32,711 bases of DNA, taken from Zhongshania sp. GTDB taxonomy: Bacteria > Pseudomonadota > Gammaproteobacteria > Pseudomonadales > Spongiibacteraceae. The notes under the pieces were generated by a model. The model searched no databases, was not told the origin of the DNA, and saw only the letters and a list, made by a program, of their open reading frames with translations. Every line of letters starts with the position of its first letter. Position 1 is the first letter of the stretch. The position numbers and the translations under genes are program-made. Shown piece after piece: positions 24,488 to 32,711 of this stretch. The stretch spans positions 1 to 32,711 of the forward strand of contig JAGPVP010000055.1 in NCBI GenBank assembly GCA_018066965.1. The letters are read 5' to 3'.

Positions 24488-24561
24488 TATAGTGGTCTGT
24501 CCTGATAAGGCGCGTTAGTCGATATTGTAAATGTGATGCTCGACACGGCAGCTAGTACGTA

Positions 24562-24588
24562 TTGTTAGATATAAGTACACATTATGAT
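24562..24588 (+). promoter_or_regulatory. Weak candidate promoter for the lipoprotein gene
   Basis: TTGTTA (24562-24567) and TATGAT (24583-24588) are plausible -35 and -10 elements, but the 15-base spacer is shorter than ideal. They lie about 70 bases before the ATG at 24658, in the divergent gap with the membrane-protein genes. Confidence 0.25.
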
Positions 24589-24657
24589 AGAGTGTGTCGT
24601 TGCGCAATTGGCTGCTGGTATAAAGCCAGCAAAGTCTGTATTGATTGGGAAGTTATT

Positions 24658-26865
24658 ATGTCTGTATTTGTTCGATTAGGGTTTGCCATCACTATAGCGA
24701 CTGCGCTGTCTGCATGTGGCGGCTCATCGTCTTCGTCGTCCTCATCGGCGCCTAGTGGCACGGGGGCTACGCTGAATTTTGCAAACAGTAATTTTGCTTT
24801 AGCGAACGCCTGCTTTGCGATTCAAGATACTAGTGGTCGGTTCGTCGTTCGCAGTGATGATGGGAATTATTTTTCGACCGCGACAGTGCTGGCAGATGCC
24901 TCACCATTCTATATGAAGCCGACGGCACTCGGTGAATACCTGATTTATGGTGACGACGGCTCATTTCTTAATGTCGCCGCCGGTCTAATCAAAAGTGCAA
25001 ATGCTCCGTCGGAAACCGCTAATTGGGTGATTAGCGGGGTAGCGGAAGAGTTTACCCTAGTGTCGGAATTTGCGGCTGGTGATGCATTGGCGGTTAATGC
25101 CACAACGTCTCGCATAGAGCTGGCGGAGGTTGTTGGCGCGACCAAGTTTAAGTTTGCAGCTACTAGCGGGTGTGCGACTTTTCCCGAGCTAAGTACGAAT
25201 GCCAGCGGAACCACGTATAAGGGTAATGGGGTCGATGCCCCAGTGATAGGCTTTGCCGATGTTCACTCGCATATTAGTTCGACGTCATTCCTAGGCGGTG
25301 CTCACGCCGGCAGACCTTTCGATCCCCTCGGTGTTACTGAGGCGATGGGCAGTTGCGAGGCGGAACATGGTCCCCAAGGCAGCTTAGATTTAGTGGGTAA
25401 TTTACTTGGGCCTAGCGGTATTCCTCTTGGTATGCACGATACGACGGGCTGGCCGACATTTGTTGACTGGCCTAAGCGCGATGCATTAACTCACGAAGCA
25501 ATGTACTACAAATGGGTTGAGCGGGCTTGGCTGGCCGGTTTGCGGGTGCTAGTGAATGATTTGGTAGAGAATGAAGTGCTGTGTACCCTGCAGTCAGAGG
25601 CTGCAATAGCCAGTCAATCTGGTTTTGATCTTGCCGATATTATTGGCGATGCCGCGAGTTTAGTCGCGCCAGCAAAATGTAATGAGATGGAAAGTGCGGT
25701 ATCGCAGATCCAGTTTATGCATGACATGCAGGATTATATCGACGCCCAAGAGGGTGGCCCTGGGAAGGGGTGGTTTCGTATTGTGGACAGTCCAGCCGCA
25801 GCGCGGGAAGCGATTAATGACGGCAAAATGGCTGTTGTGCTAGGTATTGAAATCTCTCATTTATTTAATTGCGATGTGACTCAGCCGGGTGGGCTAACGG
25901 AGCTTAGTGGTTGCGATGAGGCCGAAATAGCAACGCAGATGGATCGCTTATACGATTTGGGGGTGCGGGAAATGTTCCCCATCCACGAGTTTGACAACGC
26001 TTTCGGCGGCAACGGCATTTTTGACGGTTTAGTGCTTAATGTCGGTAACTTCGTTGATACGGGCAAGTTTTGGCAGACTTATAATTGCCCAGAGCAGCCA
26101 TATTTCTTTGAGGCTGGCGCTATCATGACGTCGCTTGATCCTTCTGGCGGTAACAATCCAGTGTCAGATTTACTGACTGAGCTTACCCAAGGTATTTTGC
26201 CGATTTACCCTACCGACAAGCGCCAGTGTAACTCCCGTGGATTAACTCAGCTTGGCGAATTCATGTTTCAGCGCATGATGGCTAAAAAGCTGATTATCGA
26301 GATAGACCACCTGGAATTATCGATTAAAGACGATGTACTGGCGATGGCAGAGGCTAAAGTACCGAAGTATCCGGTGGTGTCTACCCATGGTGGTCACGGC
26401 GGTATTAGTATTGAACAGGCCAAGCGGATTTTGAATGTAGGCGGGATTTTGTATCCAGCAAAAGGCAATGGCAAGCAGTTTGTCGCTGACCAAGACCGTT
26501 TGCGCCCGCTAAAAAGTAGCGAATTTGACTTCGCTATGGGCTATGGCGCCGACACCAACGGTCTAGCTACGCAGTCCGGCCCGCGCGGCAGTGATTCAGT
26601 CAATGTGAGCTACCCCTTTACCTTGTTTAGCGGCGAGGGCTGGGGAGCACAGTTTGCCGATATTCCCGCGCTGACATTTCAGCAGTCCGTAGTGCCAGAA
26701 GGTAATCGCAGCTTCGATATCAACGCTGAAGGTCTCGCCCACTACGGTATGATTGCGGACTGGGTGGAGGCGGTACGTATTGAAGGCGGCGAGCAGGCGA
26801 TCACCGATTTGTATAACTCCGCAGAAGTGTATTTACAGATGTGGGAGCGCACAGTAAACCGCTAG
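24658..26865 (+). CDS. Lipoprotein with M19 (membrane dipeptidase)-like metallohydrolase domain
   Basis: This 735-residue protein starts at the ATG giving a lipoprotein signal (lipobox LSAC, Cys20); the longer frame adds 32 residues without a signal. A Ser tract (23-30) acts as tether. Residues about 38-180 form a beta-rich domain with spaced FxVxSDDGxY-like and DDGSFLNV units, resembling a beta-trefoil or fascin-like fold. The catalytic domain follows. M19-type ligands can be matched in order: DVHSH (His203, His205), GIEISH (Glu398, the bridging acid), PIHEFDN (His443), IDHLE (His551), STHGGHGG (His577), and GYGADTNG as the late Asp motif. No Lys or Arg follows the lipobox at +2, so outer-membrane sorting is likely. 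It would hydrolyse an amide, lactone or ester outside the cytoplasm. It is much longer than classical dipeptidases (about 330-400 residues); the substrate is unknown. Confidence 0.75.
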   Translation: MSVFVRLGFAITIATALSACGGSSSSSSSSAPSGTGATLNFANSNFALANACFAIQDTSGRFVVRSDDGNYFSTATVLADASPFYMKPTALGEYLIYGDDGSFLNVAAGLIKSANAPSETANWVISGVAEEFTLVSEFAAGDALAVNATTSRIELAEVVGATKFKFAATSGCATFPELSTNASGTTYKGNGVDAPVIGFADVHSHISSTSFLGGAHAGRPFDPLGVTEAMGSCEAEHGPQGSLDLVGNLLGPSGIPLGMHDTTGWPTFVDWPKRDALTHEAMYYKWVERAWLAGLRVLVNDLVENEVLCTLQSEAAIASQSGFDLADIIGDAASLVAPAKCNEMESAVSQIQFMHDMQDYIDAQEGGPGKGWFRIVDSPAAAREAINDGKMAVVLGIEISHLFNCDVTQPGGLTELSGCDEAEIATQMDRLYDLGVREMFPIHEFDNAFGGNGIFDGLVLNVGNFVDTGKFWQTYNCPEQPYFFEAGAIMTSLDPSGGNNPVSDLLTELTQGILPIYPTDKRQCNSRGLTQLGEFMFQRMMAKKLIIEIDHLELSIKDDVLAMAEAKVPKYPVVSTHGGHGGISIEQAKRILNVGGILYPAKGNGKQFVADQDRLRPLKSSEFDFAMGYGADTNGLATQSGPRGSDSVNVSYPFTLFSGEGWGAQFADIPALTFQQSVVPEGNRSFDINAEGLAHYGMIADWVEAVRIEGGEQAITDLYNSAEVYLQMWERTVNR

Positions 26866-26872
26866 TAACCTT

Positions 26873-26908
26873 GCGGGCCACGCTACTTGGTGGCCCGCGT
26901 CTCTCTTT
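26873..26908 (+). terminator. Terminator after the lipoprotein gene
   Basis: A 9-bp perfect GC-rich stem GCGGGCCAC/GTGGCCCGC (26873-26881 with 26890-26898) and an 8-base loop are followed by a pyrimidine-rich GTCTCTCTTT tract. It ends 7 bases after the stop codon begins its trailer. Confidence 0.7.
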
Positions 26909-27153
26909 CCACCTCTCCCCACATTAATCCCTATCAGCTAATATTGAAAATTATTCGTTTATTGATAGGCGGGCATGCATATTTTCCCTTTTGCGCTTAG
27001 TGAGACTTTATGGCGTTGGGTCTATAAGATACTAGCTTGAACTTAGCGGTCGTCAATGCCGTGGTTGTTAATGTGAAGTGAGCCGTTCTGGCGCAATAGA
27101 CTGTACTTTGTATGTAGACAGTTTTTTGTGCTTTACGCTGGTGGGAGTGACAG

Positions 27154-30100
27154 GTGTTTAAAAGCTATAAATCCATAGTGAGCACATTTCAGTGGCGATA
27201 CTTAATTATCGTATTCGTTGTTTTCACCGTGGCAGCAACGGTGATGATTCCAATATCAGATCATAATGTGCGTAATAGCCAGATCTTGGTTTTAGAGCGA
27301 CACCTAGACGATGTCGCTTTGGCGCGTAGCAATGCAATGCTGGCAACCTTAGATCGCTTGAAAAAAGATGCTTACTTTTTGGCAGGTACGCCGCCAATTA
27401 GCGGAATTATTCGGGCTAGTCGTAACGGCGGTTTCGATGAAAAAGAGCGCAGTAGTTTGCAGTTGTGGTCTAAGCGCTTACAAGAGATTTTTGCGGCATA
27501 TTTAGAAACGCACCCCTCAGTGATGCAAGTACGCTATATCGGTATCGCTAATGATGGTCGTGAACTAGTGCGAGTTGATCGCAAAGACGGCCGCGTTAGA
27601 AAAATCAATGTTATGAGCTTGCAGCAAAAATCTGACCGTGATTATTTCCAGGAAGCAATCACTCGCCACCCTGGTGAGGTTTATGTTTCAGAAATAAATT
27701 TAAATCGAGAGCGCGGTGAAATAGAAGTTCCCTACGTGCCAACCTTGCGTTTAGCAACTCCGATTGCTGATCAAAATCAGAAAGTATTTGGCATCCTCGT
27801 TATTAACTTAAACATGGCGGAAATTTTCCAATCCTTAAGCATGGAATTGGATTCTAACGAAAATATTTATGTTTTAAATAATGATGGTGATTTTTTACTA
27901 CACCCCGTGCCAGAGAAGACGTTCGGATTTGAATTTGAAAAAAATTACCGATGGTCTGATGAATTTAGTACGGGTGAAGATGAGACGGATTCGGCGTTTA
28001 CACGCCTAGATAACCAACGTGTTGTTCATGCAATACTTCGCACTGTTAGCTATGACAGTAATCAGTCAGTTGATTTGGTCGTGACCGCGCCAGACAAAAT
28101 CATCGATAAGGCTGTCGCAAAGGCTAGGTTATTTAACCTGTATATTCTGTTTGGGTTTATTTGCGTATCCCTTATGTTTTTGTATCTGGTTGCGGCAAAC
28201 CTTCGCCGCCGCGCGCAAGCTGATCAGCAGAATGCAACCATGGCGGCCATTGTTGGCGGTACTGATGACGCCATAGTGAGCAAAACTTTAGATGGTGTGG
28301 TACAGAGCTGGAACCACGCAGCAGAAGTGATGTTTGGCTACAGTGCCGCACAGGCGATCGGTAAGAAAATGACCGATCTCATCGTGCCTGAGGAGCTACT
28401 TGCTGAAGAGCGTGAAATATTTAATCGTGTCGCCAAAGGTGAGACCGTGCCGCATTGTATTACGCAGCGTCGCCGGTCTACTGGTGTACTAATAGATGTA
28501 GCGATCACGGTGTCACCAGTGCAGGGAGCGGATGGCGGTATTTTTGGCGTCGCGAATATTATCCGCGATATTACCGAAATGAAGGCAGCAGAAGAGCAGT
28601 TGTTGGCATTAAATGAAGGGCTTGAACAGCAGGTTGAATTGCGAAGCCGCGAGCTATATGCCACGGCTGCGCTGCAGCAGGGTATATTAACCAATGCGGG
28701 CTATGCGATTTTCACCAATAAACCAGATGGCACAATCACGTTGTTTAACCCTGCGGCAGAAAAAATGTTGGGTTATAGCGCTGATGAAGTGGTTAATAAA
28801 AAGCCAATGTGGGTGTTGTTTGAACCGTCGGAGATTCAGCCAGAGTTGGAGAAACTGAGTACGGCGGGTGGAACCGGCGAGCAAATTCTCAGTGATGTAA
28901 ATTATGAACGAGAGTGGACCTTTGTTCGCAAGGATGGCTCGCGTTTCCCCGTTATGTTAAAGAGCAATACTCTATATGGAAACGACCAAGAAGTTATTGG
29001 CTATTTAGGTATCGCACGAGATTTAACTCGGCATAAGCAGCAGCAAAAAGAATTAGAAACGGCGAAAGCGGTTGCTGAAGACGCAAGTAAAGCGAAAAGC
29101 GAATTTTTGGCAAATATGAGCCATGAAATTCGTACTCCCATGAACGCGGTGTTGGGTATGCTTAATTTGCTGAAATACACAAACATGACCGATCGACAGT
29201 CTGATTATGTTCGTAAGGCAGGTGGTGCTGCAGAAGCGTTGCTAGGTATCATCAATGATATTCTTGATTTTTCTAAAATCGAGGCTGGTAAGTTATTACT
29301 CGATAATCGCCCAGTTATTATTGATGATGTTTTACGAGATATAGCTGTGATTCTTAGTATGAATCTTAGCGAAAAGAATGTAGAAATTTTATTTAATATC
29401 GATCCGGCGGTACCCAAGATGGTGTTGGGCGACGCGCTAAGAATGAAGCAAATCTTAATTAACTTAGCGGGTAACGCGGTAAAATTTACCGAGCAGGGCG
29501 AAGTGATGTTGTCCCTGTATGTTCAACATGAACGGCAACAGCGTTTAGTGCTGGGCTTCAGTGTACGTGATACTGGCATTGGTATGACGTATGAACAGCA
29601 GAAGCGGGTATTTGAATCCTTTACGCAGGCAGAGGCAGGCACCAATAGGCGCTTCGGTGGAACTGGTCTAGGCCTTGTGATTAGCCAGCGCCTTATCCGT
29701 CTTATGGGGGGGGAGTTGGAAGTTGAAAGTGAAATGGGCAAGGGCAGTACTTTCTCATTCTCATTGATTGTCGATAAGGTTGAAGATCAGGAATTGATAG
29801 AAGCGGGGCGAAGGAAGGTAGCGCCAGAATGTAGAAATCTACATATCTTGGTGGTCGACGATAATACCAGTGCACGGCAAATTATTTCTGGTATTTGTGA
29901 ATCCTTAGGTTGGACGACGGAAGAGGCGGCGTCGGGTGAAGTTGGTGTGGCGCGGATCAACGATAGTATTCAGAGCGGAAAGCATTTTGATATTGCCTTC
30001 ATCGATTGGATGATGCCTGGTATGGACGGGTGGCTAACCGCAAAAGCGATTCGGGATTTAAATTTAGAGTCGGGTATGCCTCGTTTAGTGATGGTGACGG

Positions 30101-31302
30101 CGCATGCTAAGGAAGTGTTTGATCAACGTGTTGATGCCGAGCATTCACCATTAGACGGATTCTTAATGAAACCGGTAACCGCATCGGATATTTATAATTC
30201 AGTGGTCGATGCGCGGGCTGGCAAGCTACCTACTGCAATTGGTGGTACTACAATCGAAGGCCAAGTTGCAAAGAGTGCACTTGCTGGTATGCGGATACTG
30301 TTAGTCGAGGATAATCTTACCAACCAACAAGTCGCACGGGAATTATTGGCCATTGAAGGCGCTGAAATTGAGGTCGCTGATAATGGGAAGATCGCCTTGG
30401 ATTGTATACGCAGCGCGGCGACGCCATTTGATGTGGTCTTGATGGATTTACAGATGCCGGTGATGGATGGCTATGATGCAACGCGGGAAATTCGCGGCAC
30501 GCTCGGCCTTACATATTTACCTATTATTGCCATGACGGCAAACGCCATGCCTGCGGATAAGGCCGCGTGTTTAGCTGTGGGAATGAATGATCATATTGGC
30601 AAACCATTTGAACTCGCGGAGCTGGTTAGTGCCTTACTTAAAGCGTGCGGGCGTGAAGAAAATATAGCTGCGACTGCAAACTCAATAAAAGCAGTAGATG
30701 TTATTGTATTACCTGAGTCTCCGCCGGGATTTGCCTTTAAAGAGGCGCTGTTGAGAATGGGTAATAACCGTTCGCTCTATGCTGGGCAGGCGCGTATGTT
30801 TGCTGATCGCCATCGGAATGATATACAAAAAGTGTTGGAATTATTGCACAAAAATAATCGTCCAAATGCAGTTCGAGAGCTGCATACCTTGCGAGGCGTT
30901 TCCGGCACATTGGGGGCTCAGGCTTTAGCTGCATCATTATCTGAGGCTGAAATGGCAGCTAAAAGTGTTGTCGAAGTATCGGTGATTGAAGCAGTATTAT
31001 TGAACGCTGAGCGTTTGTTGCAGCAGGCTTGTGAAGTTCTATTGGCGTTGGCAGAAACCTTAGATCCGTCGGAGCTTAGTGTAGAGGGTATTGCTGATAC
31101 GGCGCCTGCATTGGAACCACAACAATTGCAAGAACTGCAGGCTTTATTGGAAGAAAGTAATATGCGAGCGCTGGATGTATACGCAAGTCTAAAATCTGGA
31201 TTGATGAGCTATGGTGAGCAAGCTAAGGTTTTAGACGAGGCGATGTCGATGTTGGATTTTGCCAAAGCGCATCAGCTTCTTACTGCCATATTGACGCAGT
31301 GA
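27154..31302 (+). CDS. Hybrid sensor histidine kinase, dCache-PAS-PAS-HisKA-HATPase-REC-REC-HPt
   Basis: This 1382-residue inner-membrane sensor starts at GTG after a GGGAG ribosome site. A transmembrane segment (about 14-36) and another (about 327-349) flank a periplasmic dCache-type domain. Two PAS domains follow (about 362-478 and 505-630). HisKA has the phospho-accepting His657 in NMSHEIRTP. HATPase has an N box ([11 protein letters not shown], near 768), DTGIGM (near 806) and GTGLGL (near 835). Two receiver domains have phospho-acceptors Asp951 ([11 protein letters not shown]) and Asp1098 ([10 protein letters not shown]). A C-terminal HPt has His1244 ([12 protein letters not shown]). All phosphorelay residues are intact, so phosphate can leave through the HPt to a separate receiver, most simply the REC-GGDEF protein encoded 56 bases downstream. 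The ligand is unknown; dCache domains often bind small organic molecules. Confidence 0.95.
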   Translation: MFKSYKSIVSTFQWRYLIIVFVVFTVAATVMIPISDHNVRNSQILVLERHLDDVALARSNAMLATLDRLKKDAYFLAGTPPISGIIRASRNGGFDEKERSSLQLWSKRLQEIFAAYLETHPSVMQVRYIGIANDGRELVRVDRKDGRVRKINVMSLQQKSDRDYFQEAITRHPGEVYVSEINLNRERGEIEVPYVPTLRLATPIADQNQKVFGILVINLNMAEIFQSLSMELDSNENIYVLNNDGDFLLHPVPEKTFGFEFEKNYRWSDEFSTGEDETDSAFTRLDNQRVVHAILRTVSYDSNQSVDLVVTAPDKIIDKAVAKARLFNLYILFGFICVSLMFLYLVAANLRRRAQADQQNATMAAIVGGTDDAIVSKTLDGVVQSWNHAAEVMFGYSAAQAIGKKMTDLIVPEELLAEEREIFNRVAKGETVPHCITQRRRSTGVLIDVAITVSPVQGADGGIFGVANIIRDITEMKAAEEQLLALNEGLEQQVELRSRELYATAALQQGILTNAGYAIFTNKPDGTITLFNPAAEKMLGYSADEVVNKKPMWVLFEPSEIQPELEKLSTAGGTGEQILSDVNYEREWTFVRKDGSRFPVMLKSNTLYGNDQEVIGYLGIARDLTRHKQQQKELETAKAVAEDASKAKSEFLANMSHEIRTPMNAVLGMLNLLKYTNMTDRQSDYVRKAGGAAEALLGIINDILDFSKIEAGKLLLDNRPVIIDDVLRDIAVILSMNLSEKNVEILFNIDPAVPKMVLGDALRMKQILINLAGNAVKFTEQGEVMLSLYVQHERQQRLVLGFSVRDTGIGMTYEQQKRVFESFTQAEAGTNRRFGGTGLGLVISQRLIRLMGGELEVESEMGKGSTFSFSLIVDKVEDQELIEAGRRKVAPECRNLHILVVDDNTSARQIISGICESLGWTTEEAASGEVGVARINDSIQSGKHFDIAFIDWMMPGMDGWLTAKAIRDLNLESGMPRLVMVTAHAKEVFDQRVDAEHSPLDGFLMKPVTASDIYNSVVDARAGKLPTAIGGTTIEGQVAKSALAGMRILLVEDNLTNQQVARELLAIEGAEIEVADNGKIALDCIRSAATPFDVVLMDLQMPVMDGYDATREIRGTLGLTYLPIIAMTANAMPADKAACLAVGMNDHIGKPFELAELVSALLKACGREENIAATANSIKAVDVIVLPESPPGFAFKEALLRMGNNRSLYAGQARMFADRHRNDIQKVLELLHKNNRPNAVRELHTLRGVSGTLGAQALAASLSEAEMAAKSVVEVSVIEAVLLNAERLLQQACEVLLALAETLDPSELSVEGIADTAPALEPQQLQELQALLEESNMRALDVYASLKSGLMSYGEQAKVLDEAMSMLDFAKAHQLLTAILTQ

Positions 31303-31358
31303 TATTGCATTTGTAGGCATTTTTTTATGACTTAACGGTATTTATTAGGCATTCGAAT

Positions 31359-32312
31359 ATGAGCGATAGCAGTTTTTTATTTTCAGTAGATTCGGCTCTG
31401 GGGGCGTCGTATTCAGAGCGTCCCAAGCTGTTAATCGTCGATGATCAGCCGGTGAATATACAGGCACTATACCAAGTGTTTAGTGCAAGCTGTGACGTGT
31501 TTATGGCAACTAGTGGCCAGCAGGCGCTGGATGTTTGTCGGCAAAAAAGTCCTGATCTCATTCTACTCGATGTTGTTATGCCAGACATGGACGGCATTGA
31601 GGTATGTCGCAAGCTCAAGTCCGAACCAGAGACTCGTGATGTTCCGGTGATTTTCGTTACGTCTCAAGACAGCCCAGAAGAAGAAACATTGGGCTTAGAA
31701 GTGGGCGCGGTAGATTTCATTACTAAGCCGGTGAATCCTGCGGTAGTGAAAGCTAGAGTTAAAACCCATCTTATGTTGAAAATTCAGGCGGACGCGTTGC
31801 GAGAGTTGGCGTCGGTCGATGGCTTGACGGGGATTGCAAATCGTCGTCGATTTGACGAGCGAATAGAGGCAGAATGGCGGGCTTGTCGTCGCACCGAGCA
31901 GCCGCTGTCGGTGATAATGATTGATGTAGATCATTTTAAAAAATATAACGACCATTACGGGCATTTGGAAGGTGATACATGCTTAAGAATGGTGGCGCAG
32001 GCACTTAAAGAAAATCAATGGCGCGGTCGAGATATTGCAGCTCGCTATGGTGGCGAAGAGTTTGTTTGCTTGATGCCGGAGACAAAGCTAGAAGATGCCA
32101 TAAAAAAGGCTGAGTCAATTAGAGCGCGAGTCTATGAACTCGCCGTGCCGCATGCTGCGTCTGACAGCGCAGACCGAGTTACTATTAGTTTGGGAGTGTC
32201 CTGTACAGTTCCAGATGAACGAGATTTAACGAGTGTAATGTCTGCGGCAGATGAGCAGTTATATAAAGCTAAGGAAGGTGGCCGAAATCGCGTTGAAGGG
32301 GCGAATTCTTAG
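31359..32312 (+). CDS. REC-GGDEF response regulator, diguanylate cyclase
   Basis: This 317-residue cytoplasmic protein has a receiver domain (about 22-140; LLIVDDQ acid pocket, phospho-acceptor Asp71 in LLDVVMPDMDG, Lys in ITKPVNP). A GGDEF domain follows (about 155-315) with DGLTGIANRRRFD, the active-site GGEEF at 231-235, and an intact product-inhibition I-site RxxD (RGRD) just upstream. It should make c-di-GMP when phosphorylated. It follows the hybrid kinase on the same strand and is the natural receiver for its HPt domain. Confidence 0.95.
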   Translation: MSDSSFLFSVDSALGASYSERPKLLIVDDQPVNIQALYQVFSASCDVFMATSGQQALDVCRQKSPDLILLDVVMPDMDGIEVCRKLKSEPETRDVPVIFVTSQDSPEEETLGLEVGAVDFITKPVNPAVVKARVKTHLMLKIQADALRELASVDGLTGIANRRRFDERIEAEWRACRRTEQPLSVIMIDVDHFKKYNDHYGHLEGDTCLRMVAQALKENQWRGRDIAARYGGEEFVCLMPETKLEDAIKKAESIRARVYELAVPHAASDSADRVTISLGVSCTVPDERDLTSVMSAADEQLYKAKEGGRNRVEGANS

Positions 32313-32584
32313 CGAGGGCTTACTCGCACGTCATATTGAGGCGCAATGTCTTTATATGAGGTGTGAGTAATATGCCGAGACTTTTGCACGATAGTTAAGT
32401 TAATTTGCCCTCTGTCGGCGTCGCCTAATAGCGCCTACTGTTGGCAAAATCGTACCGAAAGCACTCGCGCTGCTCGCGTACTCACGGGCATAAAGCGCGT
32501 GATCTCTGATGTGCTGCGGTTCGTGCGATTTTTCCTTGCCAGAGCGCAAAATTCCGGTTTGTGCAAAGGTCTCATATTTAATTT

Positions 32585-32711
32585 TCAGCCAGTTTTGATT
32601 GTTGCTAAGTCGATAACAAAGCGGTATTTGACGTCGCTTTTCACTACTCGGTCGAAAGCTTCATTTATGTCTGCGATGTTGATTAGCTCAATGTCTGCAG
32701 TAATATTATGT
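32585..32711 (-). CDS. Zinc-dependent alcohol dehydrogenase, C-terminal fragment
   Basis: The gene is cut by the right window edge; the last 42 residues are seen on the minus strand. They read [19 protein letters not shown] then [14 protein letters not shown] before the stop. This is the C-terminal signature of the YahK/cinnamyl-alcohol-type NADP-dependent zinc dehydrogenases, which end in [19 protein letters not shown]. The catalytic and cofactor motifs lie outside the window, so only the family is assigned. Confidence 0.8.
   Translation of the reverse strand, partial: HNITADIELINIADINEAFDRVVKSDVKYRFVIDLATIKTG

Noticed and set aside
32313..32584. Possible gene or RNA in the gap between the GGDEF gene and the alcohol dehydrogenase fragment
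   Set aside because: No frame with family similarity, no tRNA-like fold and no clear hairpin with T tract was seen in these 272 bases.

Overview
The window looks like chromosomal DNA of a free-living, probably marine or aquatic gammaproteobacterium. GC is moderate, genes are densely packed and often overlap by 1-4 bases, and the content is typical of an aerobic degrader: meta-cleavage lower pathway, CoA-linked valine catabolism, the PrkA/YeaH/SpoVR stress operon, and a hybrid histidine kinase with a diguanylate cyclase. A Spongiibacteraceae/Zhongshania-like origin is my guess from gene content only. I see no rRNA, tRNA, CRISPR array, insertion sequence or prophage.

Layout. (1) 1-5241: the end of a C-C bond hydrolase gene, then hydratase, CoA-acylating aldehyde dehydrogenase and hydroxy-oxo-acid aldolase genes in hydrolase-hydratase-dehydrogenase-aldolase order, a terminator, a PAS/LuxR-type regulator and an SDR oxidoreductase. 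These would turn a ring-cleavage product into pyruvate plus an acyl-CoA. The order fits both mhpCDFE-like aromatic and tesDEFG-like steroid pathways. (2) 5374-7508: a YeeN-type YebC protein, then a secreted protein built almost entirely of LPVxG repeats, behind a 513-base AT-rich gene-free stretch. (3) 7509-14154: an AraC regulator divergent from a valine/isobutyrate operon (CoA-acylating aldehyde dehydrogenase, acyl-CoA dehydrogenase, enoyl-CoA hydratase, 3-hydroxyisobutyryl-CoA hydrolase, 3-hydroxyisobutyrate dehydrogenase). A perfect 11-bp direct repeat at 21-bp spacing lies just upstream of a likely promoter. (4) 14348-16333: a shikimate-kinase-like protein, a PTPS/QueD-fold protein lacking the usual catalytic residues, and an SDR. 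(5) 16639-21329: prkA-yeaH-spoVR. (6) 21390-24487, mostly minus strand: an atypical crotonase, a small plus-strand hypothetical gene, and a polytopic membrane protein with a possible small upstream ORF. (7) 24658-26865: a lipoprotein with an M19-dipeptidase-like metal site. (8) 27154-32312: a 1382-residue hybrid histidine kinase with an HPt domain, followed by a REC-GGDEF diguanylate cyclase, probably one phosphorelay ending in c-di-GMP. (9) 32585-32711: the C-terminus of a zinc alcohol dehydrogenase, cut by the window edge.

The strongest candidates for something undescribed are the reduced-alphabet LPVxG repeat protein and, second, the valine operon in which an AdhE/EutE-type aldehyde dehydrogenase occupies the place usually held by mmsA, with an AraC-type operator in front of it.
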